Assembly: GCA_027069135.1 (NCBI GenBank)
Contig: JALXFE010000510.1
Coordinates: 1 to 38,825 of the forward strand
DNA length: 38,825 bases
Reading direction: 5' to 3'
Source: Thermoanaerobaculia bacterium
GTDB taxonomy: Bacteria; Acidobacteriota; Thermoanaerobaculia; Multivoradales; JAHZIX01
The notes under the pieces are model-generated. The model saw only the letters and a program-made list of their open reading frames with translations. It was not told the DNA's origin and searched no databases. A program made the position numbers and the translations under genes. Positions 8,934 through 17,687 of this stretch are shown here, one piece after another (the stretch's first letter is position 1; the number at the start of each line of letters is the position of its first letter).

Positions 8934-10247
8934 ATGTCAGGTACCCATAGAAAACTAGGTACACGTGTCGCTCTGGGACTCAGCTGCGCTGGCGCTTTGG
9001 TCATCGTTGCGGCAATGACTCTGATTTGGCCCGGGATGGTTTCCGGTGGTTCGAATCCAGGGCCGGATGTCACGGTCTTCAATCTTCAAAGTACGTCGAA
9101 TTATGGTTCCAGCGGCGGCTTTCGGGGGTATTCCATCGGAACGACTTCCTGCAACATCGGCGATACGCCGCTGTGGTGGTGCAACGATGCGGGAGATACC
9201 TTCTGCGAAACCAACCAGCATCCCGTGATCGCTCAAAACATCTACCGCCTCAAGAATAACCGTTTCGAGCAACTCGGAATGAGCTGGCTCAAGCACGGCT
9301 TTTTTTCCGTCAATAGCTCGAGCTCCCAATGCGGCGACGGTAGCTGCGCTCAGCCACCCCATGGTGGGGACCAATTGGGCGTCGGTTGCACAGATCCTTA
9401 CGGCTCGGGCCTCAATGGCTCGCGGCCTTTGGGGATGCGTTCCGAGGTCAACGCCACGACGGGAGAGTTTCCCTATCCGTACACCCAGGTCGGGAGCTCC
9501 GTGGGGTTCGAGCAGCGGGTCAAGGTTCTCGAGGATGAAGTCGATCCGGCGCTCAATGCGGGCGCCCGTTATTTCATCGAAGGGCATTACATCGCAGCGG
9601 ACGATGCCGCGTCGGGGAATGATCTTAACAACGCTTCCTATCGGGAGGTTACGATCAACGCTGGGACGTTCAACCTCTCCTTCGCGGGCAGTACTGTGCG
9701 AGAAAAAGCTGCCATCTTCGCGTGGCAGGCCGTCGATCCGACGGTGGAGATCCTCAATCTGGATTTGAGAGGAGAATCGCCTGAGCGCTTTCATGCAGCT
9801 CGGAAGGTCATTTCCATGGGAGACGGCACCTACCGTTACGAGTACGCCATCCACAACATGAATTCGGATCGCAGCGCTCGCAGCCTCACGACGACGTTCC
9901 CAGGAGCGACGACGTTCACCGAAATGGGCTTCCGGGATGTGGACCACCACTCTGGCGAGCCCTATGAGACGGATGATTGGATCCTCGCCGTCGATGGTCC
10001 GAATGGGACGATCACCTGGAGCACGGACAATTTCAGCATCGACCCGAACGCCAATGCTCTGCGCTGGGGCACCATGTTCAGTTTCTGGTTTCGAGCGGAT
10101 CGGCCTCCCGCGGATGTCACCAATTCGCTGGGTCTTTTCAAGACCGGGGTGGTCTCCGATAGCGTGGACTTCGAATTCTTTGGCGGATTTTTTGCCGATG
10201 ATTTTGAAACCGGAAACACCGGTGCTTGGTCGGGTCTATCTCCCTAA
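8934..10247 (+). CDS. Secreted cysteine-containing protein with FETGNTGAWS-type C-terminal tail
   Basis: Exported protein of unknown function, 437 residues. The ATG at 8934 follows a strong GGAGGAAGG. An N-terminal hydrophobic helix (about 13-38) forms a signal peptide or anchor. The mature part has paired cysteines (SCN, WWCND, FCE, QCGDGSCAQ, GVGCTDPYG), typical of extracytoplasmic disulfides, and beta-rich sequence such as YFIEGHYIAADDAASGNDLN. I recall similar sequences among uncharacterised secreted proteins of Planctomycetes and Acidobacteria, but could not check. The last 19 residues include DDFETGNTGAWS, a short tail I associate with many otherwise unrelated secreted proteins of Acidobacteriota, so it may be a sorting or attachment signal. 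It lies 77 bases after the ferredoxin-TPR gene and probably shares its transcript. Confidence 0.7.
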   Translation: MSGTHRKLGTRVALGLSCAGALVIVAAMTLIWPGMVSGGSNPGPDVTVFNLQSTSNYGSSGGFRGYSIGTTSCNIGDTPLWWCNDAGDTFCETNQHPVIAQNIYRLKNNRFEQLGMSWLKHGFFSVNSSSSQCGDGSCAQPPHGGDQLGVGCTDPYGSGLNGSRPLGMRSEVNATTGEFPYPYTQVGSSVGFEQRVKVLEDEVDPALNAGARYFIEGHYIAADDAASGNDLNNASYREVTINAGTFNLSFAGSTVREKAAIFAWQAVDPTVEILNLDLRGESPERFHAARKVISMGDGTYRYEYAIHNMNSDRSARSLTTTFPGATTFTEMGFRDVDHHSGEPYETDDWILAVDGPNGTITWSTDNFSIDPNANALRWGTMFSFWFRADRPPADVTNSLGLFKTGVVSDSVDFEFFGGFFADDFETGNTGAWSGLSP

Positions 10248-10265
10248 AGCCCCGGACGATGTAGG

Positions 10266-10318
10266 GGGCGCGAGCCCTGAAGGAGCGCCCGTCGCCTGCC
10301 TTGCAGGGGCGGGCGTTT
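10266..10318 (+). terminator. Terminator-like hairpin with a competing upstream arm
   Basis: Stem CGCCCG...CCTGC (10286-10299) pairs with GCAGG...CGGGCG (10303-10315), loop of three bases and a small internal bulge, followed by TTT: a plausible intrinsic terminator for the secreted-protein gene. An upstream arm GGGCGC (10266-10271) is perfectly complementary to GCGCCC (10285-10290), which overlaps the left side of the terminator stem, so the two pairings exclude each other. The short U-tract makes termination efficiency doubtful. Confidence 0.5.
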
Positions 10319-10336
10319 CGGCGTTATGGGGGGAGA

Positions 10337-10353
10337 CAACGAATCGGGTGGGG
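10337..10353. repeat. Right copy of the 17-bp exact direct repeat
   Basis: Exact copy of 6821-6837 (caacgaatcgggtgggg). It lies just upstream of the structured leader of hisF. Flanking bases differ on both sides between the two copies. Confidence 0.7.
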
Positions 10354-10356
10354 TAA

Positions 10357-10433
10357 CCGTAGCCGGGGACTCTTCCGCGATATGCTCTGCGGTCCCGGAG
10401 GCTGGCTGAGAGTCCTTCGGGCCGCGGCTACGG
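10357..10433 (+). promoter_or_regulatory. Highly structured leader element upstream of hisF
   Basis: Nested perfect inverted repeats: P1 CCGTAGCCG (10357-10365) with CGGCTACGG (10425-10433), nine pairs; P2 GGACTCT (10367-10373) with AGAGTCC (10409-10415), seven pairs; and P3 CCGC (10375-10378) with GCGG (10389-10392). A CC-TTCG-GG tetraloop hairpin lies in the 3' joining region. It ends 22 bases before the hisF ATG and heads the his-trp operon, so it may be a cis-regulatory RNA. I do not recognise it as a named riboswitch. A 27-codon open frame at 10326-10409 contains no His or Trp codons, arguing against a classical attenuator peptide. Confidence 0.5.
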
Positions 10434-10455
10434 ATGCTTTTGAATGAGATGAGCT

Positions 10456-11244
10456 ATGAATTTTGAGTTTTCAGGCCCCACCGGACTGACGCGCCGTGTC
10501 ATCCCCTGCCTCGATGTCGCCGGTGGTCGGGTGGTCAAGGGCGTTCGATTTAAGAATCTCCAGGATCAGGGAGAACCTTCGCAATGCGCTTTGCGGTATG
10601 ACCGTCAGGGTGCGGACGAGATCGTCTTCCTCGATATCACCGCGGCACCGGAGCGACGGGGAGCGGACCTCGAGTGGGTGCGTCGGACGGCGGGGCAGGT
10701 GTTCATCCCGCTGACCGTTGGCGGGGGCGTGCGCGAAGTCGAGGACGCTCGCAAGCTGCTCCTGGCGGGAGCTGATAAGACGGCGGTCAATACCGCGGCA
10801 GTTGCAAGGCCTAAGCTTCTCTCGGAGTTAGCGGAGCGTTTCGGCAGTCAGTGTGTGGTTCTCTCGGTCGATGCTCGGCGCACGGCAGGGGGTTGGGAGG
10901 TCGTGACCCACGGCGGTCGCAAGGCCGTCGGCGGGGATGCCTTGGAGTGGGTCCGGCGGGGTGTGGCCCTCGGAGCCGGGGAGATCCTCCTGACCAGCAT
11001 TGATAGCGACGGGACCCGGGAGGGGTACGATCTGGAGCTTTTGGAGAGGGTTGCTCGTTCCGTCTCGGTTCCGGTGATCGCCTCCGGCGGGGCCGGCACG
11101 ATCGATCACATGGCGGCGGCCCTCGGGGCCGGTGCTGCGGCGGTTCTGGCGGCTTCTATTTTTCATCAGGGAATCTACACCGTGGCGCAAGTCAAGGAAG
11201 AGCTCGAGACCCATGGGTTTCCCATGCGAAGGGAGGCGGCATGA
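10456..11244 (+). CDS. hisF: Imidazole glycerol phosphate synthase, cyclase subunit
   Basis: Cyclase half of the HisFH synthase: uses ammonia delivered by HisH and PRFAR to give imidazole glycerol phosphate and AICAR, in the cytoplasm. A complete (beta/alpha)8 barrel of 262 residues with [17 protein letters not shown] (catalytic Asp20), [27 protein letters not shown] (catalytic Asp139) and [12 protein letters not shown]. The ATG at 10456 has only a weak GATGAG upstream. It is the first gene of the his-trp operon and shares ATGA with hisIE. Its required partner hisH, and hisA, are not in the window and must be elsewhere. Confidence 0.97.
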   Translation: MNFEFSGPTGLTRRVIPCLDVAGGRVVKGVRFKNLQDQGEPSQCALRYDRQGADEIVFLDITAAPERRGADLEWVRRTAGQVFIPLTVGGGVREVEDARKLLLAGADKTAVNTAAVARPKLLSELAERFGSQCVVLSVDARRTAGGWEVVTHGGRKAVGGDALEWVRRGVALGAGEILLTSIDSDGTREGYDLELLERVARSVSVPVIASGGAGTIDHMAAALGAGAAAVLAASIFHQGIYTVAQVKEELETHGFPMRREAA

Positions 11245-11888
11245 CCGGCGAGCCATTGGATCTGGAGTCCCTACGCTTCGATGATCGTGGGCTGATTCCG
11301 GTCGTGGTTCAGGACGCCGTCGGTGGGGCGGTCCTGATGGTGGCGTGGGCGAACCACACTGCCCTGGAGAGGACCCTTGCGACCGGCGAAGCGCACTTTC
11401 TTAGTCGTTCCCGGCAGGAGTTATGGCATAAGGGTGAGACTTCCGGCAATGTCCTGGAGGTGGTGGAGCTCGTAGCCGATTGCGACCGCGACACTTTGTT
11501 GCTGCGAGCCCACCCGGCCGGGCCCACCTGCCACACTGGATCCCGCTCCTGTTTCGAGCCAAATCCCGCCGGCCTGGAATTGGGGTGGTTGTGGGAGGTT
11601 CTCAAAGAGCGAGGCTCGGCGTCACCGGAGGAGAGCTACACTGCGCGCTTGCGCCAAAAAGGCTTGGCTCGAATTGCCCAGAAAGTGGGCGAAGAGGCTA
11701 CCGAGACCGTCATCGCCGCCTTGACGACCCTCGACGCGGACCGAGAGGACTTGGTAGGCGAGGCCTGCGACCTGCTCTACCACCTGACCTTGCTCCTCGA
11801 GGTACGGGGGGTTCGCCCGCAGGATGTCGCGAAAGAGCTACGACGGCGGCATCGAGACAAGACATCCTCCGGTGGGAAGGCGCCATGA
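11241..11888 (+). CDS. hisIE: Bifunctional phosphoribosyl-AMP cyclohydrolase / phosphoribosyl-ATP pyrophosphatase
   Basis: Catalyses the second and third steps of histidine synthesis. Residues 1 to about 110 are the HisI cyclohydrolase: [28 protein letters not shown], then the metal-binding DCDRD and CHTGSRSCF segments. From about residue 115 the HisE pyrophosphatase follows, with [18 protein letters not shown] and [14 protein letters not shown] carrying the usual Glu/Asp metal ligands. A length of 215 is normal for the fused protein. It is translationally coupled to hisF upstream and to trpE downstream by ATGA overlaps. Confidence 0.97.
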   Translation: MTGEPLDLESLRFDDRGLIPVVVQDAVGGAVLMVAWANHTALERTLATGEAHFLSRSRQELWHKGETSGNVLEVVELVADCDRDTLLLRAHPAGPTCHTGSRSCFEPNPAGLELGWLWEVLKERGSASPEESYTARLRQKGLARIAQKVGEEATETVIAALTTLDADREDLVGEACDLLYHLTLLLEVRGVRPQDVAKELRRRHRDKTSSGGKAP

Positions 11889-13339
11889 GTGGGGCCAAAC
11901 CGCGGAAGGCCACGGCTCATTTCCGTGAATTTCTGGCAGACAGCCTGACGCCCTTAGGGGTCTACCGACGTTTGCAGGAGGTTTCGCCTAGCCGGTTTCT
12001 CTTCGAGAGTGTCACCGGCGGAGAGCAAGTGTCTCGTTTCAGCTTCCTCGGCGCCGGACCTCGCGAGATCTACCGCCTTTTTCCCGAGCGGTTGGAAGTG
12101 GAACGGGACGGCCGCCGTGAGGATCTGCCCGGGGAGCCCCTAGAGGCTCTGCGGAAGGTCCTAGCTTCGGTACGGGCAGATCCTGGGCCGGTGCCTTTTA
12201 CCGGCGGTTTCGTCAGTACTTTCGGGTACGATTTGGCACGGATGGTCGAGCACCTTCCGAACCGCCCACCGGATCCCCATGGTCTCCCCGTAGCGCTTCT
12301 GGCCCGGTTCGATACCCTGGCCGTTTTCGACCACGCTCGACAGCGGGTTCTGGCGGTGAGCAACGAGGTCGAGGGCGAAGTCTCCCGTCAGGAAGCCGAA
12401 GCCGAGCTCGATCGCTTCTCGGCCTTGCTGACCAAGAGCGGAGGGAGCGGCGGCGTGCCCCTGCCGACAGAGGCCCCGAGGCCGGTTGAGGGAGCCGTTT
12501 CGAGCCTCAGCGGCGAGGCCTATCAGGAAGCGGTACAGCGGGCGCGGCGCTACATTACTGAAGGCGATATTTTTCAGGTTGTCTTGGCCCGGCGTTTCCG
12601 GATCCCGCGGGCCGTGGAGCCCTTAGCCCTCTATCGGGCCCTAAGAATGGTCAATCCGAGCCCGTATATGGTGCTTCTGGAGACTCCCGATGCAGCTTTG
12701 GTGGGAGCTTCGCCGGAGATGTTGGTCCGCAAGACAGGGCGGCGTCTCGAAACGCGGCCCATCGCTGGGACACGGCCTCGCAGTGCGGATGCAGAAGAGG
12801 ATCGGCGGTTGGCCGCGGAGCTTTTGGCAGATCCCAAGGAGCGGGCGGAGCATGTGATGTTGGTGGATCTCGGGCGTAACGATATCGGACGGGTGGCGGA
12901 AGCCGGTTCCGTGGCCGTCGAGAGTTTCATGGAGGTCGAGCGCTACAGCCATGTCATGCATATCGTTTCGAGCGTCGAAGGGGACTTGGAGGAAGACTTG
13001 AGCGGCCTCGATGCGTTATTGGCTTGCTTTCCTGCGGGGACCGTTTCCGGCGCGCCGAAGATCCGCGCTATGGAGATCATCGACGAGTTGGAGCCGGAGG
13101 CGCGGGGGCCCTACGCCGGGGCCGTCGGGTATTTTTCCTATACGGGGGACGTCGATACCTGCATCACGATCCGGACGATCGTGGTTCAAGGGGACGTGAC
13201 TTCCGTCACCGCGGGGGCTGGCATCGTCGCGGATTCGGATCCGCGACGGGAGCAGGAGGAAACGGAGAGCAAGGCTGCCGGCCAGCTCGCGGCGGTGGCC
13301 CTTGCGGAACATCTGGCTACCGCGGAGAAGGCCCCATGA
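11885..13339 (+). CDS. trpE: Anthranilate synthase component I
   Basis: Chorismate-converting subunit of anthranilate synthase, 484 residues, working with TrpG. The ATG at 11885 overlaps the hisIE stop; the frame is open further upstream but that part is not TrpE-like. N-terminal regulatory domain has FLFESV in place of the usual LLES-type tryptophan-feedback motif. The catalytic domain has [68 protein letters not shown] and [20 protein letters not shown], all in the usual order. It ends in an ATGA overlap with trpG. Confidence 0.97.
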   Translation: MSGAKPRKATAHFREFLADSLTPLGVYRRLQEVSPSRFLFESVTGGEQVSRFSFLGAGPREIYRLFPERLEVERDGRREDLPGEPLEALRKVLASVRADPGPVPFTGGFVSTFGYDLARMVEHLPNRPPDPHGLPVALLARFDTLAVFDHARQRVLAVSNEVEGEVSRQEAEAELDRFSALLTKSGGSGGVPLPTEAPRPVEGAVSSLSGEAYQEAVQRARRYITEGDIFQVVLARRFRIPRAVEPLALYRALRMVNPSPYMVLLETPDAALVGASPEMLVRKTGRRLETRPIAGTRPRSADAEEDRRLAAELLADPKERAEHVMLVDLGRNDIGRVAEAGSVAVESFMEVERYSHVMHIVSSVEGDLEEDLSGLDALLACFPAGTVSGAPKIRAMEIIDELEPEARGPYAGAVGYFSYTGDVDTCITIRTIVVQGDVTSVTAGAGIVADSDPRREQEETESKAAGQLAAVALAEHLATAEKAP

Positions 13340-13920
13340 TTCTGGTCATCGACAACTACGACTCCTTCACCTACAACCTGGTTCAGCTCCTGCGGATGGA
13401 TCCGGTGGGAGCTCGGCTGGGCATCGAGGTTGTGCGCAACGACGCCGAGTCCGCGGAGGCCATGCTGGCCCGGGAGCCCGCGGGGATCGTGCTGTCGCCG
13501 GGGCCGGGGCGCCCGCCGGGGGCCGGGGTTTGTCTGGAATTGCTGAGACTCCGGCCCGCGGTGCCGATCCTCGGGGTCTGCCTGGGCCATCAGGCCCTGG
13601 GAGAGGCTTTTGGGGCCGATGTCGTGCCTGCCCGGAAGTTGATGCATGGCAAGACCTCGCAGGTGCATCATCATTTCGCGGGCCCTTTTTCTGGCCTGCC
13701 GGATCCCTTCGAAGCGACGCGCTACCATAGCCTCGTGGTGAGTGAGGAGAGCCTGACACCGGAGCTCGAGGCTCTCGCCTGGAGCGAGGATGGAACCCTG
13801 ATGGGCATGCGCCATCGGCAGCTCCCCTATTGGGGCGTTCAATTCCACCCGGAGTCGATCCTCACCGCTTCAGGACCCGACCTTCTCGCCAATTTTATCG
13901 GGGAGTGCCGCCTTGGATAA
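13336..13920 (+). CDS. trpG: Anthranilate synthase glutamine amidotransferase subunit
   Basis: Class I glutamine amidotransferase supplying ammonia to TrpE. It has 194 residues starting [17 protein letters not shown], with the oxyanion loop LSPGPGRPPGAG, nucleophile Cys82 in GVCLGHQALG, and the His171/Glu173 dyad in QFHPESIL. MHGKTSQVHH matches the family. A single-domain TrpG, not fused to TrpE or TrpD. It could also serve p-aminobenzoate synthesis if no pabA exists elsewhere. Its end overlaps the start of trpD if trpD uses the TTG start. Confidence 0.97.
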   Translation: MILVIDNYDSFTYNLVQLLRMDPVGARLGIEVVRNDAESAEAMLAREPAGIVLSPGPGRPPGAGVCLELLRLRPAVPILGVCLGHQALGEAFGADVVPARKLMHGKTSQVHHHFAGPFSGLPDPFEATRYHSLVVSEESLTPELEALAWSEDGTLMGMRHRQLPYWGVQFHPESILTASGPDLLANFIGECRLG

Positions 13921-14944
13921 GGGAAGAGCGGAATCGATGGACGGAGCGCGAGCGCTGGACCTGCTGCTCACCGGGGAATCTCTGAGTCGCGACCAGACCG
14001 AGGATCTCTTCGGCCGCCTCATGGACGGCGAGCTCTCCGAGGTCCATAAGTCAGCTCTCCTGGTGGCTCTGAGGATGAAAGGAGAGACCTCCGCAGAGAT
14101 CGCGGGAGCCGCGACAGCGATGCGCCGAAGGGTCGTGAAGATCCCCCATCGAGGGAGGGCGGTTGTCGATACCTGCGGCACCGGTGGCGATGGTCGGGGG
14201 ACCTTCAACATCTCCACGGCGGCTGCTTTCGTCGCCGCCGGCGCCGGGGTTCCCATCGCCAAGCACGGAAATCGCTCCGTCTCCAGCGAATGTGGCAGCG
14301 CCGACGTCCTGGAGGCCTTGGGCGTGAGTCTTGAGAGCTCGCCGGAACGGGCCGGCCGGTCCTTGGATGAGCTGGGAATGGCGTTTCTCTTCGCGCCGAA
14401 GCTGCATCCCGCCATGCGGGAGGTGATGCCCGTGCGGCGGGCCCTCGGCGTGCGCACGATTTTCAACGTCCTCGGCCCCCTGACGAATCCGGCGGGGGCC
14501 CGGCGACAGGTGGTAGGGGTCTACTCGATAGATTTGGTGGAGCGGATCGCCCAGGTGTTGCACCAATTGGGGAGCGAGCACGCGATGGTGGTCCATGGGG
14601 AGGGCCTCGACGAGATTACCTCTACCGGGGTGACGCGGATCGCTGAGGTCAAGAGAGCAGGCGTTTCCGTTTTCGAAATCACGCCGGAGGAGATGGGCAT
14701 CCCACGGGCAGCGGTGGAGGATTTGGCCGGTGGCGACGCGGCCCACAATGCTCGATTGCTCCGGGAGGTTCTGGCCGGTCACGAGGGCCCGCTTTCTGAC
14801 ATCACCGCCCTCAACGCCGGAGCCGCCATCTATGTCGGCGGGGGAGCTTCGAGCCTGATGGCCGGGGTAGGAGCGGCGCGTCGGGTCTTGGCCGACGGCT
14901 CTGCCCTGGTCAAGCTCGAGGACTTAAAGTCCTTCGAGGCCTAG
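13913..14944 (+). CDS. trpD: Anthranilate phosphoribosyltransferase
   Basis: Joins anthranilate and PRPP. The 343-residue form starts at TTG 13913, which has GGGGAG seven bases upstream; an ATG at 13937 would also give a normal N-terminus (MDGARALDLLLTGESLS), so the start is open. Motifs: DTCGTGGDGRGTFNIST (PRPP-binding glycine loop), KHGNRSVSSECGSADVLE, APKLHPAMREVMPVRRALGVR, FNVLGPLTNPA and VVHGEGLDEI. All expected blocks are intact. It lies between trpG (8-base overlap from the TTG) and trpC (35-base gap). Confidence 0.95.
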   Translation: MDKGRAESMDGARALDLLLTGESLSRDQTEDLFGRLMDGELSEVHKSALLVALRMKGETSAEIAGAATAMRRRVVKIPHRGRAVVDTCGTGGDGRGTFNISTAAAFVAAGAGVPIAKHGNRSVSSECGSADVLEALGVSLESSPERAGRSLDELGMAFLFAPKLHPAMREVMPVRRALGVRTIFNVLGPLTNPAGARRQVVGVYSIDLVERIAQVLHQLGSEHAMVVHGEGLDEITSTGVTRIAEVKRAGVSVFEITPEEMGIPRAAVEDLAGGDAAHNARLLREVLAGHEGPLSDITALNAGAAIYVGGGASSLMAGVGAARRVLADGSALVKLEDLKSFEA

Positions 14945-14979
14945 TCGGAGCCGGAAGTTTTTTCGCAGGAGAGCAAGCG

Positions 14980-15795
14980 TTGGACGAGAGCATGGAAGCC
15001 TTGAAGGGTCGGGTTGCCGACATCCTCCTCAAGATCGTCGAGCAGCGAACTATTCGGGTGGGGAGTCGTGAGCCGGCTTGTGGAGGGGCCCGGGGGGACC
15101 TGCAGACCGCTGAGGGGAATCCCTTCCTTCGGGCTCTAGGGGAGGGTGCGGCGCCGGCCATCATCGCCGAGGTCAAGCTCGGTTCGCCGCGCCTCGGTTC
15201 TTTGGTGGGTAGGATCGATCCGGAGCTCCAGGCCCGGAGGTATCGGGAGCACGGTGCGGCGGCGCTTTCTGTCGTTGTCGAGCCGGATTTCTTTCATGGC
15301 AGCTACGATCTGCTCCGCCGTTGTCGGCAGGCCTCCGGGCTTGCGACCCTCGCCAAGGATTTCATCGTCGATCCGGTACAGATCCGATGGGCTCGGGAAG
15401 CGGGAGCCGACGCGGTGCTGCTGATCGCTGCACTCTATGATCGAGATCGTCTCCGGGAGCTCGCCGACTCGGCCCGGGAGCAGGGCCTGGTTCCGCTCAT
15501 CGAAACCCACGATCGCGAGGATCTCGAGAAACTGGCCGGTAGCGAGTGGGAGCTCGTGGGGGTCAACAATCGCGATCTGCGCACCTTCGAGGTCAGCATC
15601 TCGAGCTCGGAGGAGATGGCTCCGAGGCTGCCGTCGGGGGCTTTGAAGGTGGCCGAGAGCGGTCTTCGCAGTGCGGCGGAGATCCAACGTCTGGAAGCTG
15701 CCGGATTTCGGGCCTTCCTCATCGGGGAGGCTCTTTTATTGGCCCCGGATCCGGGGGCCAAGCTCGAAGCGCTCCGGCAGCGCGGAGACGGTTGA
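14980..15795 (+). CDS. trpC: Indole-3-glycerol phosphate synthase
   Basis: Ring-closing (beta/alpha)8 enzyme, 271 residues. Start TTG at 14980 has AGGAG eight bases upstream; the ATG at 14992 is poorly spaced. Catalytic residues are present: Glu64 and Lys66 (AEVK), Lys126 (LAKDF), Glu175 (LIETHD), Asn196/197 (GVNNRDL) and Glu226 (VAESG). The usual SPS after the first catalytic lysine reads SPR (KLGSPRLG, 66-73), a variation in the phosphate-binding loop. TrpF is a separate gene, so this is not the enterobacterial TrpCF fusion. Four bases separate it from trpF. Confidence 0.95.
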   Translation: MDESMEALKGRVADILLKIVEQRTIRVGSREPACGGARGDLQTAEGNPFLRALGEGAAPAIIAEVKLGSPRLGSLVGRIDPELQARRYREHGAAALSVVVEPDFFHGSYDLLRRCRQASGLATLAKDFIVDPVQIRWAREAGADAVLLIAALYDRDRLRELADSAREQGLVPLIETHDREDLEKLAGSEWELVGVNNRDLRTFEVSISSSEEMAPRLPSGALKVAESGLRSAAEIQRLEAAGFRAFLIGEALLLAPDPGAKLEALRQRGDG

Positions 15796-15799
15796 TTTT

Positions 15800-16435
15800 A
15801 TGGGCTTGGTGAAGATTTGTGGGATTACACGGGTCGAAGACGCTCAGTTGGCCATCGATTTGGGCGCGGATCTTCTCGGGCTCAATTTTTGGCCCCGGAG
15901 TTCGCGGTGTATTTCCGTAGACCAGGCCCGACGAGTTTCCGAGGTGGTGGATGGACGAGTCCCGCTGGTGGGCGTTTTCGTCAATTCGCCGCCGCCGGAC
16001 GTCCGGCGGATCGAGGCGGCGGTGGGGTTGAATCTCTTGCAATTCCACGGCGATGAAGATCCGCAGGAGGTCCTCGCCTGGGGAGGTCGGGGGATTCGGG
16101 TGCTGCGCCTGGAGGCGCCACCCGGGCGGGAGCTCCTGGCAGAGGCCGCCGATTGCTGGGGAATTCTCTTTGAGATCCGTCATGCAGAGTACGGCGGTAC
16201 GGGGAGGAGCTGGGATTACTCGCTCTTGGCCGGCGTCGAGCGAGCCCGCAGCGACCAGCCCTGGTTGGTCGCGGGGGGCATCGGTCCAGAGAATGCTCGC
16301 CGAGCCCTGGCGAGGAGCGGCGCCGACGGAGTGGATGTATGTTCCGGTGTGGAATCCGCGCCGGGGATCAAGGATCCTCGGCTCATGGAACGCTTGATCA
16401 TGGAGGTCCGAAATGGCGAAAGCCTCATTGCTTAA
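15800..16435 (+). CDS. trpF: Phosphoribosylanthranilate isomerase
   Basis: Amadori isomerase of tryptophan synthesis, 211 residues. Begins [15 protein letters not shown] with the catalytic cysteine in KICGIT, continues [27 protein letters not shown] and ends with AGGIGPENA and [14 protein letters not shown], the phosphate-binding end of the barrel. The frame stays open upstream but overlaps trpC; the ATG at 15800 gives the standard N-terminus. Its last 23 bases overlap trpB, whose ribosome-binding site (GGAGG) lies inside trpF. Confidence 0.95.
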   Translation: MGLVKICGITRVEDAQLAIDLGADLLGLNFWPRSSRCISVDQARRVSEVVDGRVPLVGVFVNSPPPDVRRIEAAVGLNLLQFHGDEDPQEVLAWGGRGIRVLRLEAPPGRELLAEAADCWGILFEIRHAEYGGTGRSWDYSLLAGVERARSDQPWLVAGGIGPENARRALARSGADGVDVCSGVESAPGIKDPRLMERLIMEVRNGESLIA

Positions 16436-17687
16436 GGAACGGGCCGAGGCCGATCGGCTCGGTCGTTTCGGTCCCTACGGGGGCCGCTACGTCCCCGAGA
16501 CCCTGATGGCTCCTCTGGACGAATTGGCCAAGGCCTACGATCGCCATCGTCGGCGCCGTGCTTTTCGGTGCCGCCTGGCGGGTCTGCATCGGGATTATTC
16601 CGGCCGCCCGACGCCGCTCTACCTGGCCGAGAGACTTTCCGAGCAGCTGGGTGGAGCGCGGGTGTATTTCAAGCGGGAAGATCTTCTCCACACCGGGGCT
16701 CATAAGATCAACAACGCCATCGGTCAAGCCCTATTGACTCGGGAAATGGGCAAGGAGCGGGTGATCGCCGAGACCGGCGCCGGCCAGCATGGGGTAGCAA
16801 CAGCGACCGCTGCCGCCCTGCTGGGGTTGGAATGTCGAGTCTATATGGGCACCGAGGATATGCGCCGCCAACGGCTCAACGTGTACCGGATGCAGCTTTT
16901 GGGGGCGGAGGTGGCAGCGGTAGATTCCGGGAGCCGAACCCTGAAGGACGCCATCAACGAGGCCCTTCGAGACTGGGTCACCAATGTCCGCACCACGCAT
17001 TATATTTTGGGGTCCGTGCTGGGCCCGGATCCCTTTCCCCGCATGGTGCGGGATTTCCATAGCGTCATCGGGGAGGAAGCGGCGAAGCAGCTCAAGCGTC
17101 AGGCCAAGCGAGCTTATCCGGACGCCGCCATCGCTTGCGTGGGGGGCGGCAGCAACGCCATCGGATTGTTCTCTGCGTTTCTCGACGAGCCTCGAACCCG
17201 TCTCATCGGCGTAGAAGCCGGGGGTCGGGGGCCCGGTCCGGGAGACCATGCCGCCCGCTTCGACGGCGGACGCCTGGGAGTTCTTCACGGCACCCGCACT
17301 TTCCTGCTTCAGGACGAAGACGGCCAGGTTCAGGGCACCCATTCCATTTCCGCCGGGTTGGATTACCCCGCGGTCGGTCCGGAGCACGCCTTTCTGCGGG
17401 ATAAGGGGCGGATCGAGTACACCCGGGTCGGCGACGACGAAGCTCTCGAGGCCTTTCATCTTTTCTCCGAGACGGAAGGGATCCTACCGGCTCTGGAGAC
17501 GGCCCACGCCATCGCCGAGGCGGTGCGCCGGGCCCCCCGTTTGCCCAAGGAGAAGATTCTTCTGGTGAATCTCTCGGGGAGAGGCGACAAGGATGTCGAG
17601 ACGGTCTTGGCGGAGGATGAACGCCGCCGGGAAGCCGACCCCGATCCAGCCCCGGCGGGCCCCCGCCTCCATGGAGATCCCTCATGA
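16413..17687 (+). CDS. trpB: Tryptophan synthase beta chain
   Basis: PLP enzyme condensing indole with serine, partner of TrpA. The 424 residues show [35 protein letters not shown] with the PLP lysine Lys98, [19 protein letters not shown], the PLP phosphate loop GGGSNAIG and LSGRGDKD. The extra C-terminal tail of about 20 residues is Pro/Asp/Ala rich and probably disordered. It is a TrpB1-type chain by its motifs. GGAGG six bases before the ATG supports the start. ATGA overlap with trpA. Confidence 0.97.
   Translation: MAKASLLKERAEADRLGRFGPYGGRYVPETLMAPLDELAKAYDRHRRRRAFRCRLAGLHRDYSGRPTPLYLAERLSEQLGGARVYFKREDLLHTGAHKINNAIGQALLTREMGKERVIAETGAGQHGVATATAAALLGLECRVYMGTEDMRRQRLNVYRMQLLGAEVAAVDSGSRTLKDAINEALRDWVTNVRTTHYILGSVLGPDPFPRMVRDFHSVIGEEAAKQLKRQAKRAYPDAAIACVGGGSNAIGLFSAFLDEPRTRLIGVEAGGRGPGPGDHAARFDGGRLGVLHGTRTFLLQDEDGQVQGTHSISAGLDYPAVGPEHAFLRDKGRIEYTRVGDDEALEAFHLFSETEGILPALETAHAIAEAVRRAPRLPKEKILLVNLSGRGDKDVETVLAEDERRREADPDPAPAGPRLHGDPS

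Noticed and set aside
10341-10366. T-box-like string (gggtggggtaaccg)
   Set aside because: It has extra bases compared with the T-box core, the following segment is locked in the nine-pair stem, and no specifier stem is apparent.
10326-10409. Leader peptide for attenuation
   Set aside because: The 27-codon frame has no Trp or His codons.
10367-10415. tRNA-like seven-pair acceptor stem
   Set aside because: GGACTCT/AGAGTCC enclose only 35 bases, too short for D, anticodon and T arms, and no TTCRANY loop or CCA context is present.
10400-10424. TPP riboswitch (CTGAGA core)
   Set aside because: The second conserved arm (ACCTGATC and GCGTAGGGA) is missing, and downstream genes are not thiamine-related.
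11480-11884. Longer trpE with 135 extra N-terminal residues
   Set aside because: This part lies out of frame over hisIE and has no resemblance to TrpE; the ATG in the ATGA overlap is the natural start.
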